A DNA stretch of 64,000 bases from Macrotrachela quadricornifera (taxonomy: Eukaryota > Rotifera > Eurotatoria > Philodinida > Philodinidae). Position 1 is the first letter of the stretch. Each line of letters opens with the position of its first letter. The stretch is taken from positions 37,784 through 101,783 of the forward strand of contig JAJEKB010021557.1 in assembly GCA_022393335.1 (NCBI GenBank). Direction: 5' to 3'. The position numbers and the translations under genes were made by a program. Shown in pieces: positions 23,425 to 36,144 of the stretch. Below the pieces are notes generated by a model, which worked only from the letters and a program-made list of their open reading frames with translations, made no database searches and was not told where the DNA came from.

Positions 23425-26400
23425 TTACTTACTTATTGGAATTTTGTCTGGTATTTTGCTTATCTTTTTTAATAAATTTTCGGATTTACCAAATTTTGTC
23501 GCCTGTTCAATTTTCACATAGCCACCTTGTGCTGCCAAGTAACTATGGAATAAAGCTTCCAGACGGTTTTCTATAGTTCGATAGAACAGTATCAAGTTCA
23601 CATTACTTTTAAGAAACTCGAGTGCTTTTTGTCTATTGACAATTGCTTCTTGTTGTCGTTGGAATAAAAATATTGAGCATTCATAAGTGGCTAATTGTTG
23701 CTCGTACAGTTCTTTTTCCTTCATGAATTCCTTGCGTTGTAATGCTGTGAGCTTTTGCTCTTTGAAGAGCCGTTCCTCAGTATCTAGAACTCGAGCTTGC
23801 AAATCATCTCTGCTTTGTAAGAATTCTTCTAATTGATCCTGAATTTGACTTAATTGTTCTTTCGTATCCTGTTGATCTTGCTGAATGAGTTTTTCCACAT
23901 CTTTTTCGGTCTTGACTTTTTCTAATTCTTCCGAACGTTTTGCTACGTTATTAGTCAAACCGATGAAAAGTTGTGTATAAGTATCTGGATCAGCAGGATC
24001 GAGCAGCACTGAACTCTTGGCAATCACATTGCTCAGAGATCCAAGAACTCCAAGCAGAATTTTCTTGTAACGTTCACTCAATACTATGTTACTGCCCACG
24101 TGCATATCAGATGCCAATTCAGTTCCCAACTCCGTTTTAAAATAAGGTTCGAGAGTGTTCAAAATTTCATATTGAAGGGCCTTTTTCGCTGCTTGGATTA
24201 ACTTTTCACAGATGTTCTTCTTCTCTTCTTTCGATGTGTAGCGTTCGGCGATGAATTCTCTGATGATTTTGATATGTCCATTGCGTGCTGCTTGTATCAA
24301 GGTTTCTTCACTATGCTTTGGCCCATCTGTTTTCTCTTCTTGATCTCTTTCCGACTCAGGAACTCCTTTTCCTGTTTCAATTAATTTGGCAATATGATTG
24401 AACTTCATCTTTTGTGCGATCTGCAATGCCGTCATACCATCTTTATTCACTTGCCTCCTTGTAGCTGGATATTTTGTTATAAAAAGTTCCACCATGGCAT
24501 AGTCACCTAGAAGAGAAAATCATGATCTGAAAGTATATGCCCGAGAAAATAATAGTCTGACTGACAACTCTTTAGGAAAAAGAAAAATATTCTTCAGAAC
24601 CGTCATGGACTATTTTTCATCTCTTTGTTTTAGCTACAGCTTGCAAAAGCAACTTCGATACTTCCTTTGTGGCCCGAAGTTATTCAACTAGAACATAATC
24701 AAATAATATACTTTATGTCACCTCTCCAATCCTGTCGATTACATGATTATCCAATTTTACTTATATTCAAACGTCTTTTTTTACGTCTGATAAAATAATG
24801 CGGAACACTTAACGATTGTTTACATCAGTTTATTTTATGCACTCAAACCAATTCTGTTTTACTATGAGATAGTAAAGCTTATGTAACCAGCAACATATTC
24901 ATTTTAGAGTAGCGTAAATCTTGTACAATCTTTATTTTTTCGGATGCCATCCAAATATTTGAAGCTTGGTCCAAGACACCAATTAATCAATCATACAAAG
25001 CACAAGGTCAACAATTTACAAGAATCTATATTCAATGTCTACAGTAACTGTTCTGACTCTAATAGCTTTTAACTTCCTGTCTGGAACAAAAGCAAAAGCA
25101 ATTGCTTTAAAATAATCTTGTCGTGAATTGTAGTGTGATCCATTGGTGGGACTCCTTACCACCAATGTGTTCAGGTAAATCATGGGATTAGGTCACCAGC
25201 CATGACATCGCTAGCAAAAATATTACCATATGATAATGTTGTATCGGAATTATATTCTAATATGAAAGTAAAGGAAAAAATCGACTATGTACACTACCTT
25301 TTTCGACAGCCAGCATAATCGGATAGTCACCATGAACATCACTGATTGTCGCAACACTACCACCTTCGCATAACCACGTTACCAACTCAATACCATGATA
25401 TTGCACAGCATAATGCAATGGTGTGCGCTGTTGCTCATCTCTGTAATTGAAATCGGCACCTAGCTGAGCGAATTTTTCTGCACTTTGACGATCATTGTTG
25501 AGAATTGCGGCTATAAACTGTACATTGAGCTCTTTAGAGAGATAAGTAGCAGTCTGTTTGAAACCCTGTTCAGCTGCAAGATCGATTAATGATATTCGTA
25601 CAGTTTCATTGGAGTGTAACATAGATGCACCACGTGAAACTAGTGCATGAACAATGGGAAAGTAGTTTCCATGTTCAATTGTACAAACTAATGCGGTTGA
25701 ACCGTGACAATTCAATGAATTGATGTTAACACCCAGTCGTTGACACTGAATTACTCGATCGAGATCACCAGCAGCAGCTGCAAAACGTAATCGTCTTTCA
25801 ATTAAACATTGATTAATGATCGGTATAATATTGGGTTTTAACTGTTGAGACATAGTTGAATCGAGTACGATATTTTCTGCCGAAAGCCAATTTGATGGCA
25901 TTTTAGCACCATTATCGCAAAGAAATTTGATCAATTCAGGATTCTGAAGCTTAATCGCTTCAGCTAAATTATTCGTATTTTCCATATCGACGCTTCCTCC
26001 AGCACTGATGAACCTTTTTACTAGGTCCAGATTATTCTCTTTTATAGCTTGTGTGCATTCGGCTGATAGCCGATATTTCAAATATGCAGTAAGTTTCTTG
26101 AATTTTTTTGTCTTTGCAAGTTGATACGAAGAATTAGGTGATCCATCATTGATCATAGCTTGATAGATCTGAACACTTTGACCTATGAGATAATCCACTA
26201 TTTCAATATTGTCTGATATGCTACAAGCTTTGTATAGCAGATCAGGAGTCAATGGTGCACCTGCTTGGTGGTAAGCCACGACGAGACCTTCATCAGATTG
26301 CTGGATCGCTTCGACAATCTTTGTATGTGCGATGTTTTGAATCATTTGAGCAATTTGTTGACAACCAGCTAGCATCACTTGAAGCCGGGGTGTATCTATT

Positions 26401-28505
26401 GCAATGATTGTTGGTGCTCGCAATCTTGCCATATATTCATTTTGAGACATGATCGCTACTTCGAATGGAGTATGATTTCCTCTACGAAAACGAATATCTG
26501 CTCCTTCGCCAATAGATTTCTGAGCAAGTATAACATCTCCAGTTTTGGCAGCATCATGTAATTTAATATTTGGGTTTGTGGAAAAGATGCTTGTACCTTT
26601 TTTAACTGTTGCTGTATCGACATAATTTGCATTCATAGTGATACGATTCGGAGCCACTGGTATCGCTAAGTCACATGTATCAAGATCGTAAGTCGGTTTC
26701 TTTATGATCCGTGGCGTTCTTGCTTTATCATCAACAGGTGGACAAACCAATTGATTAAGAAATTGAACGATTTTTTTATTGCTAACCTCTTCTTCCTTGG
26801 TTCTTGAGACATTCTCACGCGCTACATCCAATGGTGTTTGTTTCGCTTGATTCCGAGCACGATCATTGGCACCCCATTGTACGAGATATCGAACAACACG
26901 TAAATGATTATTTTTTACTGCTAAATGGAGTGGTGTTTGCATTTCCTTATTATGAACGTTCAAGTTTGACTTCGGTAAATCACATAGATACTCAATCATT
27001 GTCATATGTCCAGTTTGAGCAGCAATGGAAATTGGATAGTCGCCATCACTATTTCGAAGTGTGTAATCAGCTTGAAGTTTGTCAATCATGTATCGAAGCA
27101 TTCTTACTGTAGTTGTTTTAGTTGCTAGATGTAATACTGTCCATTGATTATACTCATTGTCAGTATGGAAATGATTGATCTGAGCACCGCCAGCAATCAA
27201 CTGGTTAACAGTGTCGACAATTGTTTTGTTGTTATCATCATTAGTGTTAGCACGAATTATACAATTCCATAAACGAAGATTGAGCTCATCTTGAATTAGT
27301 TTTGCTACATCAGAGCGCTTTTGTTCGACAGCGAACTGTAGAATCGTTTTATTCAACTTCGGATTACAAAATTGATCTGGTGTCATTTTGGGCAGTGTCA
27401 ATAATGTTTGAAGATTAGGATATGGTTTCTTATCCAGTACAATACATGTTTCGACCGGTCGATATCCATTACTATTTGTTTGTGATAAATCGGCATTAAA
27501 ATCGTTAACGAAAGTTTTAACCATATCTGCTGGTCCTTGATTAGCTATCAGGAGATGGAGTGGTGTGTCACCATTCGTCACAGATGCATTAATATTAGCT
27601 CCATTTTCAAGCAAACGTTGCACTTCGTCAATGGTTAATGCTGATTTTCTTGTTTCTATTAGCTTTTTTAATTCAACATTCACACCTTGTCCTTCTAAAA
27701 ATGCCACTAATGGAGGATTTTTCACCGCAGCTCTTTTGGCGATTTGTAACGGAGTAAGACCGTTCTTGTTTTTATGAGTAGTGTTACTGCCGACTGAAAC
27801 AAGAGCACGGACAAGTTTTAAATTATTGGCAATTACAGCGTTGCAGAGAATGGTGTTGCCATTCTTGTCCGTGGCTTCGATTTTAGCACCCAATCGAATC
27901 CACATAACAACTTGATTTGGATCGATCTGAGGCTGTGTAAATGGAATTTGATTCACTATCTCATCTAACTGTTGTTGAATATAATCAATCACATCCTTTG
28001 AACACTTTGGATTGTTTTTTGCGAGAGATAGATATGTAGTTGTCTCGTTATCGATGACAGTCAGTGTATTTTTTGCAGCCGAATCATTTTCTATGATAAA
28101 TTTTACAACCTCTATTCGTATGGGGATTTTATCTTGATTCAATATTGATCCTAACAAACCCAATGGTCCGTAGTTATCTGATTGATAGCAACTAGCTTTG
28201 AAGTATACCAACGACCGCATCTCTTCTAGATCACCACCATTTGGTGAAAAAATTTGTGCATTCAGTTGATCAGAAGCAGCTTTTTCGAGAACTTTGATCA
28301 AATGTAAACAATTGTCGGCATTCCATGGTACTGTTAGTCTCTGACGTTTTTCTTCAGCAATGACAGCATGGATCATAGGACCATTGCTTGTTGGTGCCTT
28401 GATATCTGCTCCTTCATTGATAAGCTGTTGCGCTTGTTGCCAGGAGTTTGGTTGACTGGCAGACTTCTCGACTAGTGTGATTAATGTTTTGGTTGCCTTG
28501 GACAT
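23425..28505 (-). CDS. Ankyrin-repeat protein with C-terminal coiled coil, ~1,429 aa
   Basis: Two exons: 28505-25298 and 24506-23425, with a phase-1 intron of 791 nt (GTAGTG…TTCTAG). Splicing rebuilds a continuous ankyrin repeat across the junction (AVEKG then DYAMVELF), which supports the model. Residues ~1-1110 hold many ankyrin units, clearest as TPLHLAVKNNHLRVVRYLV, DYPISIAAQTGHMTMIEYL and TPLHYAVQYHGIELVTWL, several of them degenerate. Residues ~1260-1390 form a Glu/Gln/Lys-rich coiled coil. There is no death, kinase or NACHT domain and no transmembrane helix, so it is probably a cytosolic protein-binding scaffold. The start ATG at 28505 gives MSKATKTLITLVEK. A GTAAGT sits at the stop codon, but splicing there finds no open continuation. 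Confidence 0.85.
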
Positions 28506-31090
28506 TTAGATTGCTGAAGAATCTAGAACAAGTTTTGACTAATGAAGGAAACTATATGAGTAGAATCATGAAACTGCCCTAAGACGACAGCACATGAACT
28601 AAAATTAATCTATAGAAGTACAATCTTCTGTGCAAGCTAAGAAGATAAACTTAGATTCGACAAGCAAGTTAAAATATAAATTTGGGACCAGAAAAAAATT
28701 GCCCTTTGGCCAAACTCTATACTTCTTCTACTTCGAGTAATGTCGAATACTAACAGTGAATAGCCAGGATTTTCATTAAGACCACATTTGATTAAAACTT
28801 TAAAGTAAGTTTTAAGATGTCTTGTTTAAGAAAAAAGATGACGCTTTTCTATTCTTTTACAGCACAAAACTAATCACCTCGTTTCCATGTCTTTTCAAGA
28901 TAATAATTGAGAGGCATAGTCTTAGAAAAGCATCTATTCTCATTTAAAAACACATAAAAGATTGAGAAAAAGTGAAACATTAGAAAGGCTTCGGTTTTCT
29001 GTAGAGATACATACCTTATTCTACACAATCGAAAATTGAAAATGACAGTCATTCCTTTCTTCCCTATGAAAAGTTATATTTTTTTCATGAAGCTTCTATT
29101 TTGAAGGTAAATATTAGAGAATAATATAAAGTTTACCTTTTCTTGCACTGTCTTTTCCTTTGCTGACAATAGTTGATAGGAGTAGAGTGGAGGCTAAACT
29201 ACTGAGAATTTTATAGGTTCACGAAAGATAAATTTTATCTTACGTTACCTTGCTTGTCCGACACCAGTCATCTCATTTTATTTCTTCTCTGACTTTCTTT
29301 TGTTTTTTTGAGGACGAAAGATGTGTGGGTGAAACTGGCAACGATGGCAAGAGTGTTGAAAAGAGCAAGAAAGACGGTGAAAGTCAAAGGAAAAACAACG
29401 GATTTCCAGGATTTAGAATCCCTGGGAGTACAATCAGAATTTTAGAAGTACGATGTATCCTTTAGGATACCCATAAGTTCTCAAGAGCGATCCTATGAAG
29501 ATACCTATAAGTCCTGATGGCCCATCCTATGGATATACTAATTAGTTGTCAAAAGCTGGTCTTCAAGTGTGACTATAAGTTCATTGAGGTGGAGCTGGTC
29601 TACCAGCACTTCGATTTAGCTTTCACAATGTATGGAGCTGAAGATGTCATGCACCAAATGCTGAACCGACCTTTGATCAAAGAAGATCTCTAAGTTGACC
29701 TAAATTTGTTAAAGGCAGCCTTCTCAACAAGATACTAACTGTGCAGTGTAACCACTTCATTATATGACTCAATTACGTCGAGCTGCGAAGAACATACCAC
29801 TCTTACGTTACCTCTTAAGCAAGTATTTCGCATCAATCCCAATGCCAATTAGTGGACGATGTATGAGTGGCATTCTTACCATTGTTGCGCCCTACGCTTA
29901 AAAGCCAAGAGGAAACAAACTGGTTTCTGTTGCTAGAAATCATCAGTTTTTAGAGTAGAGATAATTTGAGGTGGGAAGTTTAGATCCAAGGTCCCCTTGC
30001 TTCTACTTCTTTATAATGAAAAGATAAAAGTGATTTCCACTAATAGAAATCACAGAAATCAGCATAAGTCATTAGAAATCAAGAAGTTAGAAATTAGTTT
30101 GCTCCCGCTTGTATTCGTAGGATAGGCGATAGTGACTTAGGGATATCTCCATAAGACAGGTTTTCAGGGAATATGGGTGCCCTCATAAGATAGGCCTTGT
30201 GATCCTCTGAATACACCTCCATCCCCTAAGTAGCCTTAGAAAAGCTATGAGATTCCTTCTGCGAAAAAAAAACAGGTAAAAGAAACACAAATCTAGGAAA
30301 TAAAACGATCATGTATCCAGAGTACGATGGGAATCCCAAAAATCCTGGAAGTACACAATCTACTGTTTCCTCCCTGGTGAAAGTAGTTAATGGTCCAAAC
30401 AGGTCCGAGAATGCGTAAAAGTTCAAATTAATACACTGTGATAGGGAAAATGATATGAGTAAATTGACGAGGAAACCATTTGAAGGGATTCGCTGCTTTT
30501 TAGCACATATTTTTAACATATTGGCAGCACCTCAAGACTAGCTTAATACGAAAAGAATTTGAGCCTATGAGCTTTTGTTCGTAGAATATCGAATTTCCAA
30601 GAATTTGACGAATAGAGTGATTCTTCACTCATCACTCTAACGTTTTCAGATTTTTTAAATGTACTTTTATAGTAGGATTATTTTTTTTCAATTAGAGTAT
30701 TACTTATGGTTTGAAACGCAGAACATTAAACAATACCATGATGTCGACTATAATAATAGTATTGCTTGTTGAAACTTTTCTTCAGTTATATGATGTGACC
30801 ATTCAAGATGAAAATTACTTTGTTCGCCAAAATCTGAGAAATTCGATATCTTACGAAAAAAGATCACGGGCTCAAATTCTTTTGGTGTTGAGCTAGCCTT
30901 GAGATGCTTTCGATATGCTGAAAGTATATGCTAGAAAGCAATGAATTTCTTCGAGCGGTTTCCTCGTCAGGTAAAATGAGGACGAAGGATGAAACAATTT
31001 TTGCACTTTCGCTTAGTATTGATTTGTTTCTATTACATTTGAATCAGAGGTAGCCCTTCATTATTTTTATTCCTTAAAAATTCGCATAGA
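28506..31090. other. Intergenic stretch with short repeats
   Basis: No gene was supported. Frames at 28870-29052, 29250-29465 and 30226-30519 have no protein-like motif. The region contains a small ~35-bp tandem repeat (listed separately). Confidence 0.5.
29456..29555. repeat. ~35-bp tandem repeat, three diverged copies
   Basis: Three successive units share ATCCTATG, GATACC and TATAAGT spaced alike (starts near 29456, 29490 and 29523). Each copy has several substitutions. Confidence 0.65.
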
Positions 31091-31099
31091 TTAATTTTG

Positions 31100-31660
31100 T
31101 GTTTGAAAATATCGTACGAGTATCATTAAGAAAAAAGTTTTTTTTTTGAAGAGAGTATCGGTGCGAGTTTTGAGAAAACAAAGGAAAAGCTATCTAACAG
31201 GGTTAAAAGCTAAGAATATCAATAAATTCTATGAATGTTCTATAGGAAACCACAGTTATGAATTGCCATGGCATTTTCAAATCGACTGGTTTATAGTCTA
31301 TATTATAGAGCTCAACGGGTTGCATTTATAGTAAAAATGTTACAGTTTTCTTATGTTTTCTATTATGAGACACAGATCTCGCAACTTTAGTCAGGATATG
31401 ACCTATGCCAGGTTGACTGACACACTTTTGACACTCATATTTCATAAAAGAAATCATAGGAGAACCGTGACATTTTTACTGTAAGTGAAATTCATACCTG
31501 TAGTTTCCTACCGAAATTGCATAGCATTTATTGATATTCTTAGCTGTTGATCCTGTTACACATATTTTCCTTTGTTTTCTCAAAACGCACATCGTTATCC
31601 TTTTCCAAAAACAAAACTTTTTTCTTAATGATACTCATGGTAGATTTTCAGGCACAAAAA
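31100..31660. repeat. Long imperfect inverted repeat (fold-back)
   Basis: The left arm (about 31115-31395) and right arm (about 31425-31655) are reverse complements with an indel. Shared blocks are GAGTATCATTAAGAAAAAAG, TTTTGAGAAAACAAAGGAAA, AGCTAAGAATATCAATAAA and AGTAAAAATGT. The spacer is very short, so this is close to a palindrome. The left arm has an extra ~60 bp. No transposase is present. Confidence 0.75.
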
Positions 31661-31677
31661 TGATCACTACTTATGCC

Positions 31678-31852
31678 AACTACCACGACGGATTTTGATG
31701 AGCTCGGAATTCCTTCTGTTACGATTTGCAGAGGTGGGACCTCCGTAAGGATGTTTTACAGGTGTTCATAAACATCTTCGTTTAGGTTCCATTCTCCTCC
31801 GATTGTGATAGAAGGAATTCCGAACCCACCAAAACCCGTCGTGGTAGCTTCC
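31678..31852. repeat. Inverted repeat, ~42-bp arms
   Basis: ACTACCACGACGGATTTTG followed by GCTCGGAATTCCTTCT at 31678-31720 pairs with its near-complement at 31808-31852, around a ~90-bp loop. It lies between two larger fold-backs. Confidence 0.75.
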
Positions 31853-31961
31853 CATCAATATGATTAATGTCAATTTTTGATGAATAAAAATGATGGGATG
31901 TTACCTGTGATGCAAACCTGATAGAAGTAAGTGAATGCTAAAAGAAAGTGCAAATTTGTCG

Positions 31962-32637
31962 AAAGGCCATCATTTACCCTAAATTCGGTCATCATAAATG
32001 CGTTCCCAAATCGCATCCACATTTGCCGATAATGAAGTCGAAAAAAATCCTTACTTGTAACTAAGTAGGGATTTTTTTTCAAATGTAATACAGGATAAAT
32101 TCTGATTTTCCAGATCACTATCTACATCATGTTCACATATGTACACAATAGACAATTAACACAGTTCTGGGGACTAGTTGGAATTCTTTGTTCTAGCTTA
32201 ATTTAATGGGATTTCACACTGATTGGTCTAATTTATATACTGACAAAGCACTGTGATTAAGGAGACTAAACTAAATACGTATGAAGTTCTTGTCAAAGGA
32301 ACTCAGAAACAGCTTCCACTATTTCGAGATTCTTCGAAAGAAGTAAAGTGAATTGTTGAAAGAAACGGTGACCAAATATGTTGAAAAGAACTCGAACTGA
32401 TCACCCAATTTTTGAAAAAACGCGAACTGGTCACCAGAATTGTGTTAGCTGTCTATTGTGCACATATATGAACATAATGTAGATAGTGAACTTGGAAATC
32501 AGAGTTCATCCTGTATTACATTTGAAAAAAGTCCCTATTTAGTTACAAGGAATTTTTTCGACTTCATTATCTGCAAAAAATATGGATGCGATTTGGGAGT
32601 GTATTTATGGTGATCAGATTTACAGTAAATGATAGTT
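31962..32637. repeat. Long inverted repeat with ~210-bp arms
   Basis: The left arm 31962-32177 and right arm 32432-32637 are reverse complements with scattered mismatches. Shared blocks include CCCAAATCGCATCCA, GATAATGAAGTCGAAAAAA, CAAATGTAATACAGGAT and CACAATAGACA. The spacer is about 255 bp. Probably a fold-back/MITE-type element; ends and target duplication were not resolved. Confidence 0.8.
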
Positions 32638-33695
32638 GTTCAAAATTGTCCTATCCACCTTTTCTGCTATTTTTCGTGAACATCCAATGTGACGTACTAT
32701 TTACATGTGGTAAGAGTAAAAGCTAGACTCTCTCTCGTTCCCAAATTCGGAGTTTTTCTCTAAAAAACTCGTCGTAACCTTTGGAAAGTTTTGTGAAGCA
32801 CAATATGAATTTCTTGTAGAATTTAGGTAATCAGTTCAATCATGTTTCGCATTTTAAATCCTGCAGGAATTCTGCTAACAGCGTTTTGCTCTGAAAAGGA
32901 TATATACTTGTTCGATCTATAGCTATAGGACAAAGTAGTAACAGATTTTTAGATGTTAGCACCACTGAGATATTCAATCTACGCTAAGTTTCTCGCATTT
33001 TCTAATGATATTAGTAAAAGAGTTACAAGGACTAAAGAGATCCAAGGACGTTGAGAGCCTAAAATCGATAAAGGTTGAATAGAGCTCCAAAACCTTAAGT
33101 TGTGATAGAGGGTTCTATAACAACTAGTAGAGTAGGATAGAATTTATTTAGCATGGTTTCCTCTAGACCTTGCTTTTTGAGACAAAACTTATCGTTTTCG
33201 TTGTATCTACACAGTATCAAGAATGGAAACAGCGTATGTGTGCTAGGGACAAAGTTGTTAGTGCAATCCCTGAAGGGATTAAGAATGTGAGACACGATGT
33301 ACTTATTCTTACTAATTGCTTCAAAATCATGTTTGATGTATATTCGGATATACTTGGCCATTATTCCTTACTTTGCACTATCGAACTTCAACAAGGAAAT
33401 ATTCCAAAGATATTTTGACTAACCTTAGTTTATACATATCCTCTGATGGTCCTTGAAGACGCATGTCACCATATGTGAGAGGTTCCGAAATGCATTTTTC
33501 ATTCTGTATAATTGCTTCAAAAGATCATCTATTTCAATCTATGACGGCTTACAATATTCTGCGCGCCAAGGTCTGTGATACTTTCTTAGCCTGTCGATCA
33601 CGGTCTATGGGGATCTCTGGGAGGAGGGAGGTGCGGGAGGTATAAATTTCTATCCGTATACTTCAACACTCTCTTTCAGAACGTGTTTCACAAAA
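32638..33695. other. Upstream region of the first ART-LRR gene
   Basis: No protein-like frame. GGTATAAATTTC at ~33638-33650 is a TATA-like element about 45 bp before the start codon at 33696 and may be the core promoter of the gene that follows. Confidence 0.4.
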
Positions 33696-35306
33696 ATGAG
33701 CGAAACCTGCTCTGCTACAAGTATGTTGACTAACGATTCTCATCTCTCTTCTAATACAGAGTACCATATACTGACTGCTTTATTTATATCACGAGGATAT
33801 CATAATCAGCGCTTATTTTCAGATTATACACTAGGTTCTTTTTGGAAAATGGACAACCCTACTGACAGGTCGTATGCGTTCCGTCTCTGTGACACCCTAG
33901 GAAAATCGTTAACAAGTATGTCGCCCATTCATGGCTATGAGAAATTTCCGTTGGTGTCACTTGAAAAGGCTGTTGAGCCTCTCGAATTGATCGTACCTAG
34001 AGTTCAAAATATGGTGTATGCAGTGAAGTTTAACTGTAAACACCCGCCAGATAATCTATCTCCAGACGAATCAGCTGCAATTTTGCTCTATACTCTATCC
34101 TGGCAGCCGGAAGAGGAATCATTTTACTCCATTCTCAATTCTACACTACGTGCAGAAGACCAAACCAATTTGAGATTATGGTTCTGGTATCTAAGGTTGT
34201 CTACTACTGCACTATCAAAACTACCATCTCAGCGGCAGTTTCTTTATCGTGGAATAAAGGAAAATCTGGTAGGTGATTATCCTCAAGGAAAAACATTCTT
34301 TTGGTGGTCATTTACTTCCTGCACGGTTTCTATCGATGTTCTTAAATCTGAACTGTTTCTAGGCAAAATTGGCAAACGAACAATATTTACCATTGATGCT
34401 TGCACTGGCAAGGATATTCATAAACATTCAATGATCAAAAAAGAAAATGAAGTTTTACTACTTCCTGGTTGTCAGTTTAAGGTTGTCGGAACTTTAGATG
34501 TAGGCAATGATTTAAATATGATTCAGATTCAGGAAATCGATTCACAATACTCTCTTCCCGCGTCTGTAAACCCAAGTACTACATCTACATTAGCCAAAAC
34601 GTTACCGCCTCCATTACCCATAAAACCACAGAGTTTTCCATTCTACCATAATGCACCGCTCGAACAAGTCATTCATAACTGTCAATCGCGCAAGTTGAAC
34701 TTGAGTGGACAAAAATTGAGCGATGAAGATATGATTATAGTTAGTAATCAGGGAATTATCAATAAACAATGCAAAGTACTCGATTTGATGTGTACTGGAC
34801 TTATGCCACGAGGTGTGTCAATCGTGTCGGATGCAATTCGGGATAGTCAATATTTGGAAGAATTGAATATTTCACATAATAATATATCGGATGTGGGTGT
34901 AAACTATTTAGCGTCAGTGATCAACAGCTCAGCTCTGAAACGCCTTGATCTATCCGAGAACGCTATTTCGGATGAAGGCGCTGGATATCTAGCAGAAATG
35001 TTCCAAACAAACGTGAAGTTGGCTCAATTATCTTTGGCCGAAAATCAAATAGGCAATGCTGGTGTAAAAGTCTTAGTGGACGCTCTTAATCATGGAAATT
35101 CGGTTCTAGAAGTTTTGAATCTAAGTGCGAATAACAATATCAATGATGATAGTATTGACATACTGATTAATATGATAAAACACAATCAGTCACTGAAAAA
35201 ACTTGATCTACGCCATTGTGATTTGACAGAAGATGGTGAAAGGGAACTTCAAGCAGTAGCCAGATCGAAAAAAAAGTTTCAATTGTGGCTTTCCAAGGTC
35301 ATGTAA
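33696..35306 (+). CDS. ADP-ribosyltransferase with C-terminal LRRs (ART-LRR 1), 536 aa
   Basis: Single exon; ATG 33696 in the context CACAAAAATGA. Residues ~70-285 match the arginine-specific mono-ADP-ribosyltransferase (ART) fold. The NAD-binding arginine is in FLYRGIKENL (~R185), the Ser-Thr-Ser-like motif is WWSFTSCT (~203-210), and the catalytic E-x-E is KENEVLLLPG (~E250 and E252). All three signature elements are present, so activity is plausible, with NAD+ as donor and arginine as likely acceptor. Residues ~330-530 form ribonuclease-inhibitor-type LRRs, e.g. LEELNISHNNISDVGVNYLA and LKRLDLSENAISDEGAGYLA, likely for target binding. There is no signal peptide or transmembrane helix, suggesting a cytosolic enzyme. 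Met52 could be an alternative start; it aligns with the paralogue's N-terminus. A close paralogue follows 1.8 kb downstream. Confidence 0.85.
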   Translation: MSETCSATSMLTNDSHLSSNTEYHILTALFISRGYHNQRLFSDYTLGSFWKMDNPTDRSYAFRLCDTLGKSLTSMSPIHGYEKFPLVSLEKAVEPLELIVPRVQNMVYAVKFNCKHPPDNLSPDESAAILLYTLSWQPEEESFYSILNSTLRAEDQTNLRLWFWYLRLSTTALSKLPSQRQFLYRGIKENLVGDYPQGKTFFWWSFTSCTVSIDVLKSELFLGKIGKRTIFTIDACTGKDIHKHSMIKKENEVLLLPGCQFKVVGTLDVGNDLNMIQIQEIDSQYSLPASVNPSTTSTLAKTLPPPLPIKPQSFPFYHNAPLEQVIHNCQSRKLNLSGQKLSDEDMIIVSNQGIINKQCKVLDLMCTGLMPRGVSIVSDAIRDSQYLEELNISHNNISDVGVNYLASVINSSALKRLDLSENAISDEGAGYLAEMFQTNVKLAQLSLAENQIGNAGVKVLVDALNHGNSVLEVLNLSANNNINDDSIDILINMIKHNQSLKKLDLRHCDLTEDGERELQAVARSKKKFQLWLSKVM

Positions 35307-36144
35307 CGTTACACAACGCAATTTTAAAAAATAATACTTTTCATATTTGACTTTCACTTTAAATAAAACTCCATTTGATGTATTCGTGATGTAAAATATA
35401 ATTTAAAGGTATTTCGAAGATGAATATTCGAAGAAACTGAGGCTGGGTGAGAGCATGATATTAAGGTGGTTATTTTCGTTCTCATCTTCGTTGCTACAAC
35501 ATTGATAACGTGTCTTTTCCATTAATCAGTTGCTTTTGTCATTTGTGCGATAAGATAGTGGAGCGCGATTTGGTGAGTATCTTTTCAGTTACTTCATACT
35601 GAAGAAGTTACGTCTTCAAGTAAGTACACAACAACTAGTTATCATGCTATGAATACTTTTTTTCTGTATGTCTATTTCTTTTTGCTAGCTGAATACTTGT
35701 GACCGATTTTCTGTTTTCCTTGAGCTAGATATTATAACCTTAGTCTCAGTCCTGTTCATTTCTTGAGAAACCCTGAAAGGATTTTTCCAAGTTCTTGTGG
35801 AGATATTTTTCTGAGTTGAGAATACAGTATCATATCAGGACTTAATCAAGCTCCTTCATAGGATCCTCTCAAGATTATCAGACAGAATTCTGACAAGATT
35901 TTATCAGGTTCGTGTCAGAATTTTGTTAGGAAAAACGGCCACATCAGACGGGGTTCTTGATAAGAAAATAACAAGATCAAACGGAATACAAAACGAACTA
36001 ATCTTGCAAAACTTCAATCAGGATCTTGTTCAGAACTTTTCAAGAATATGCGCTTCCAAACCTTGCAAGACAATGTGAATCATAATCAGGATTGTGATAA
36101 AAAAAATACAAAGATTTATCGAAGATTTTTACAGGTTTCGGCTT
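35307..36144. other. Intergenic stretch between ART genes
   Basis: No gene. 35860-36060 holds repeated degenerate words of the AAGATTTTATCAGG / CAGAATTTTGTT type, similar in wording to the 39.4-39.7 kb repeat after the second ART gene. Confidence 0.45.

Noticed and set aside
23308..23434. Splicing of the ankyrin gene into the downstream 634-residue frame via the GTAAGT at its stop
   Set aside because: All acceptors before ATG 23307 give an immediate in-frame stop in the tested phases.
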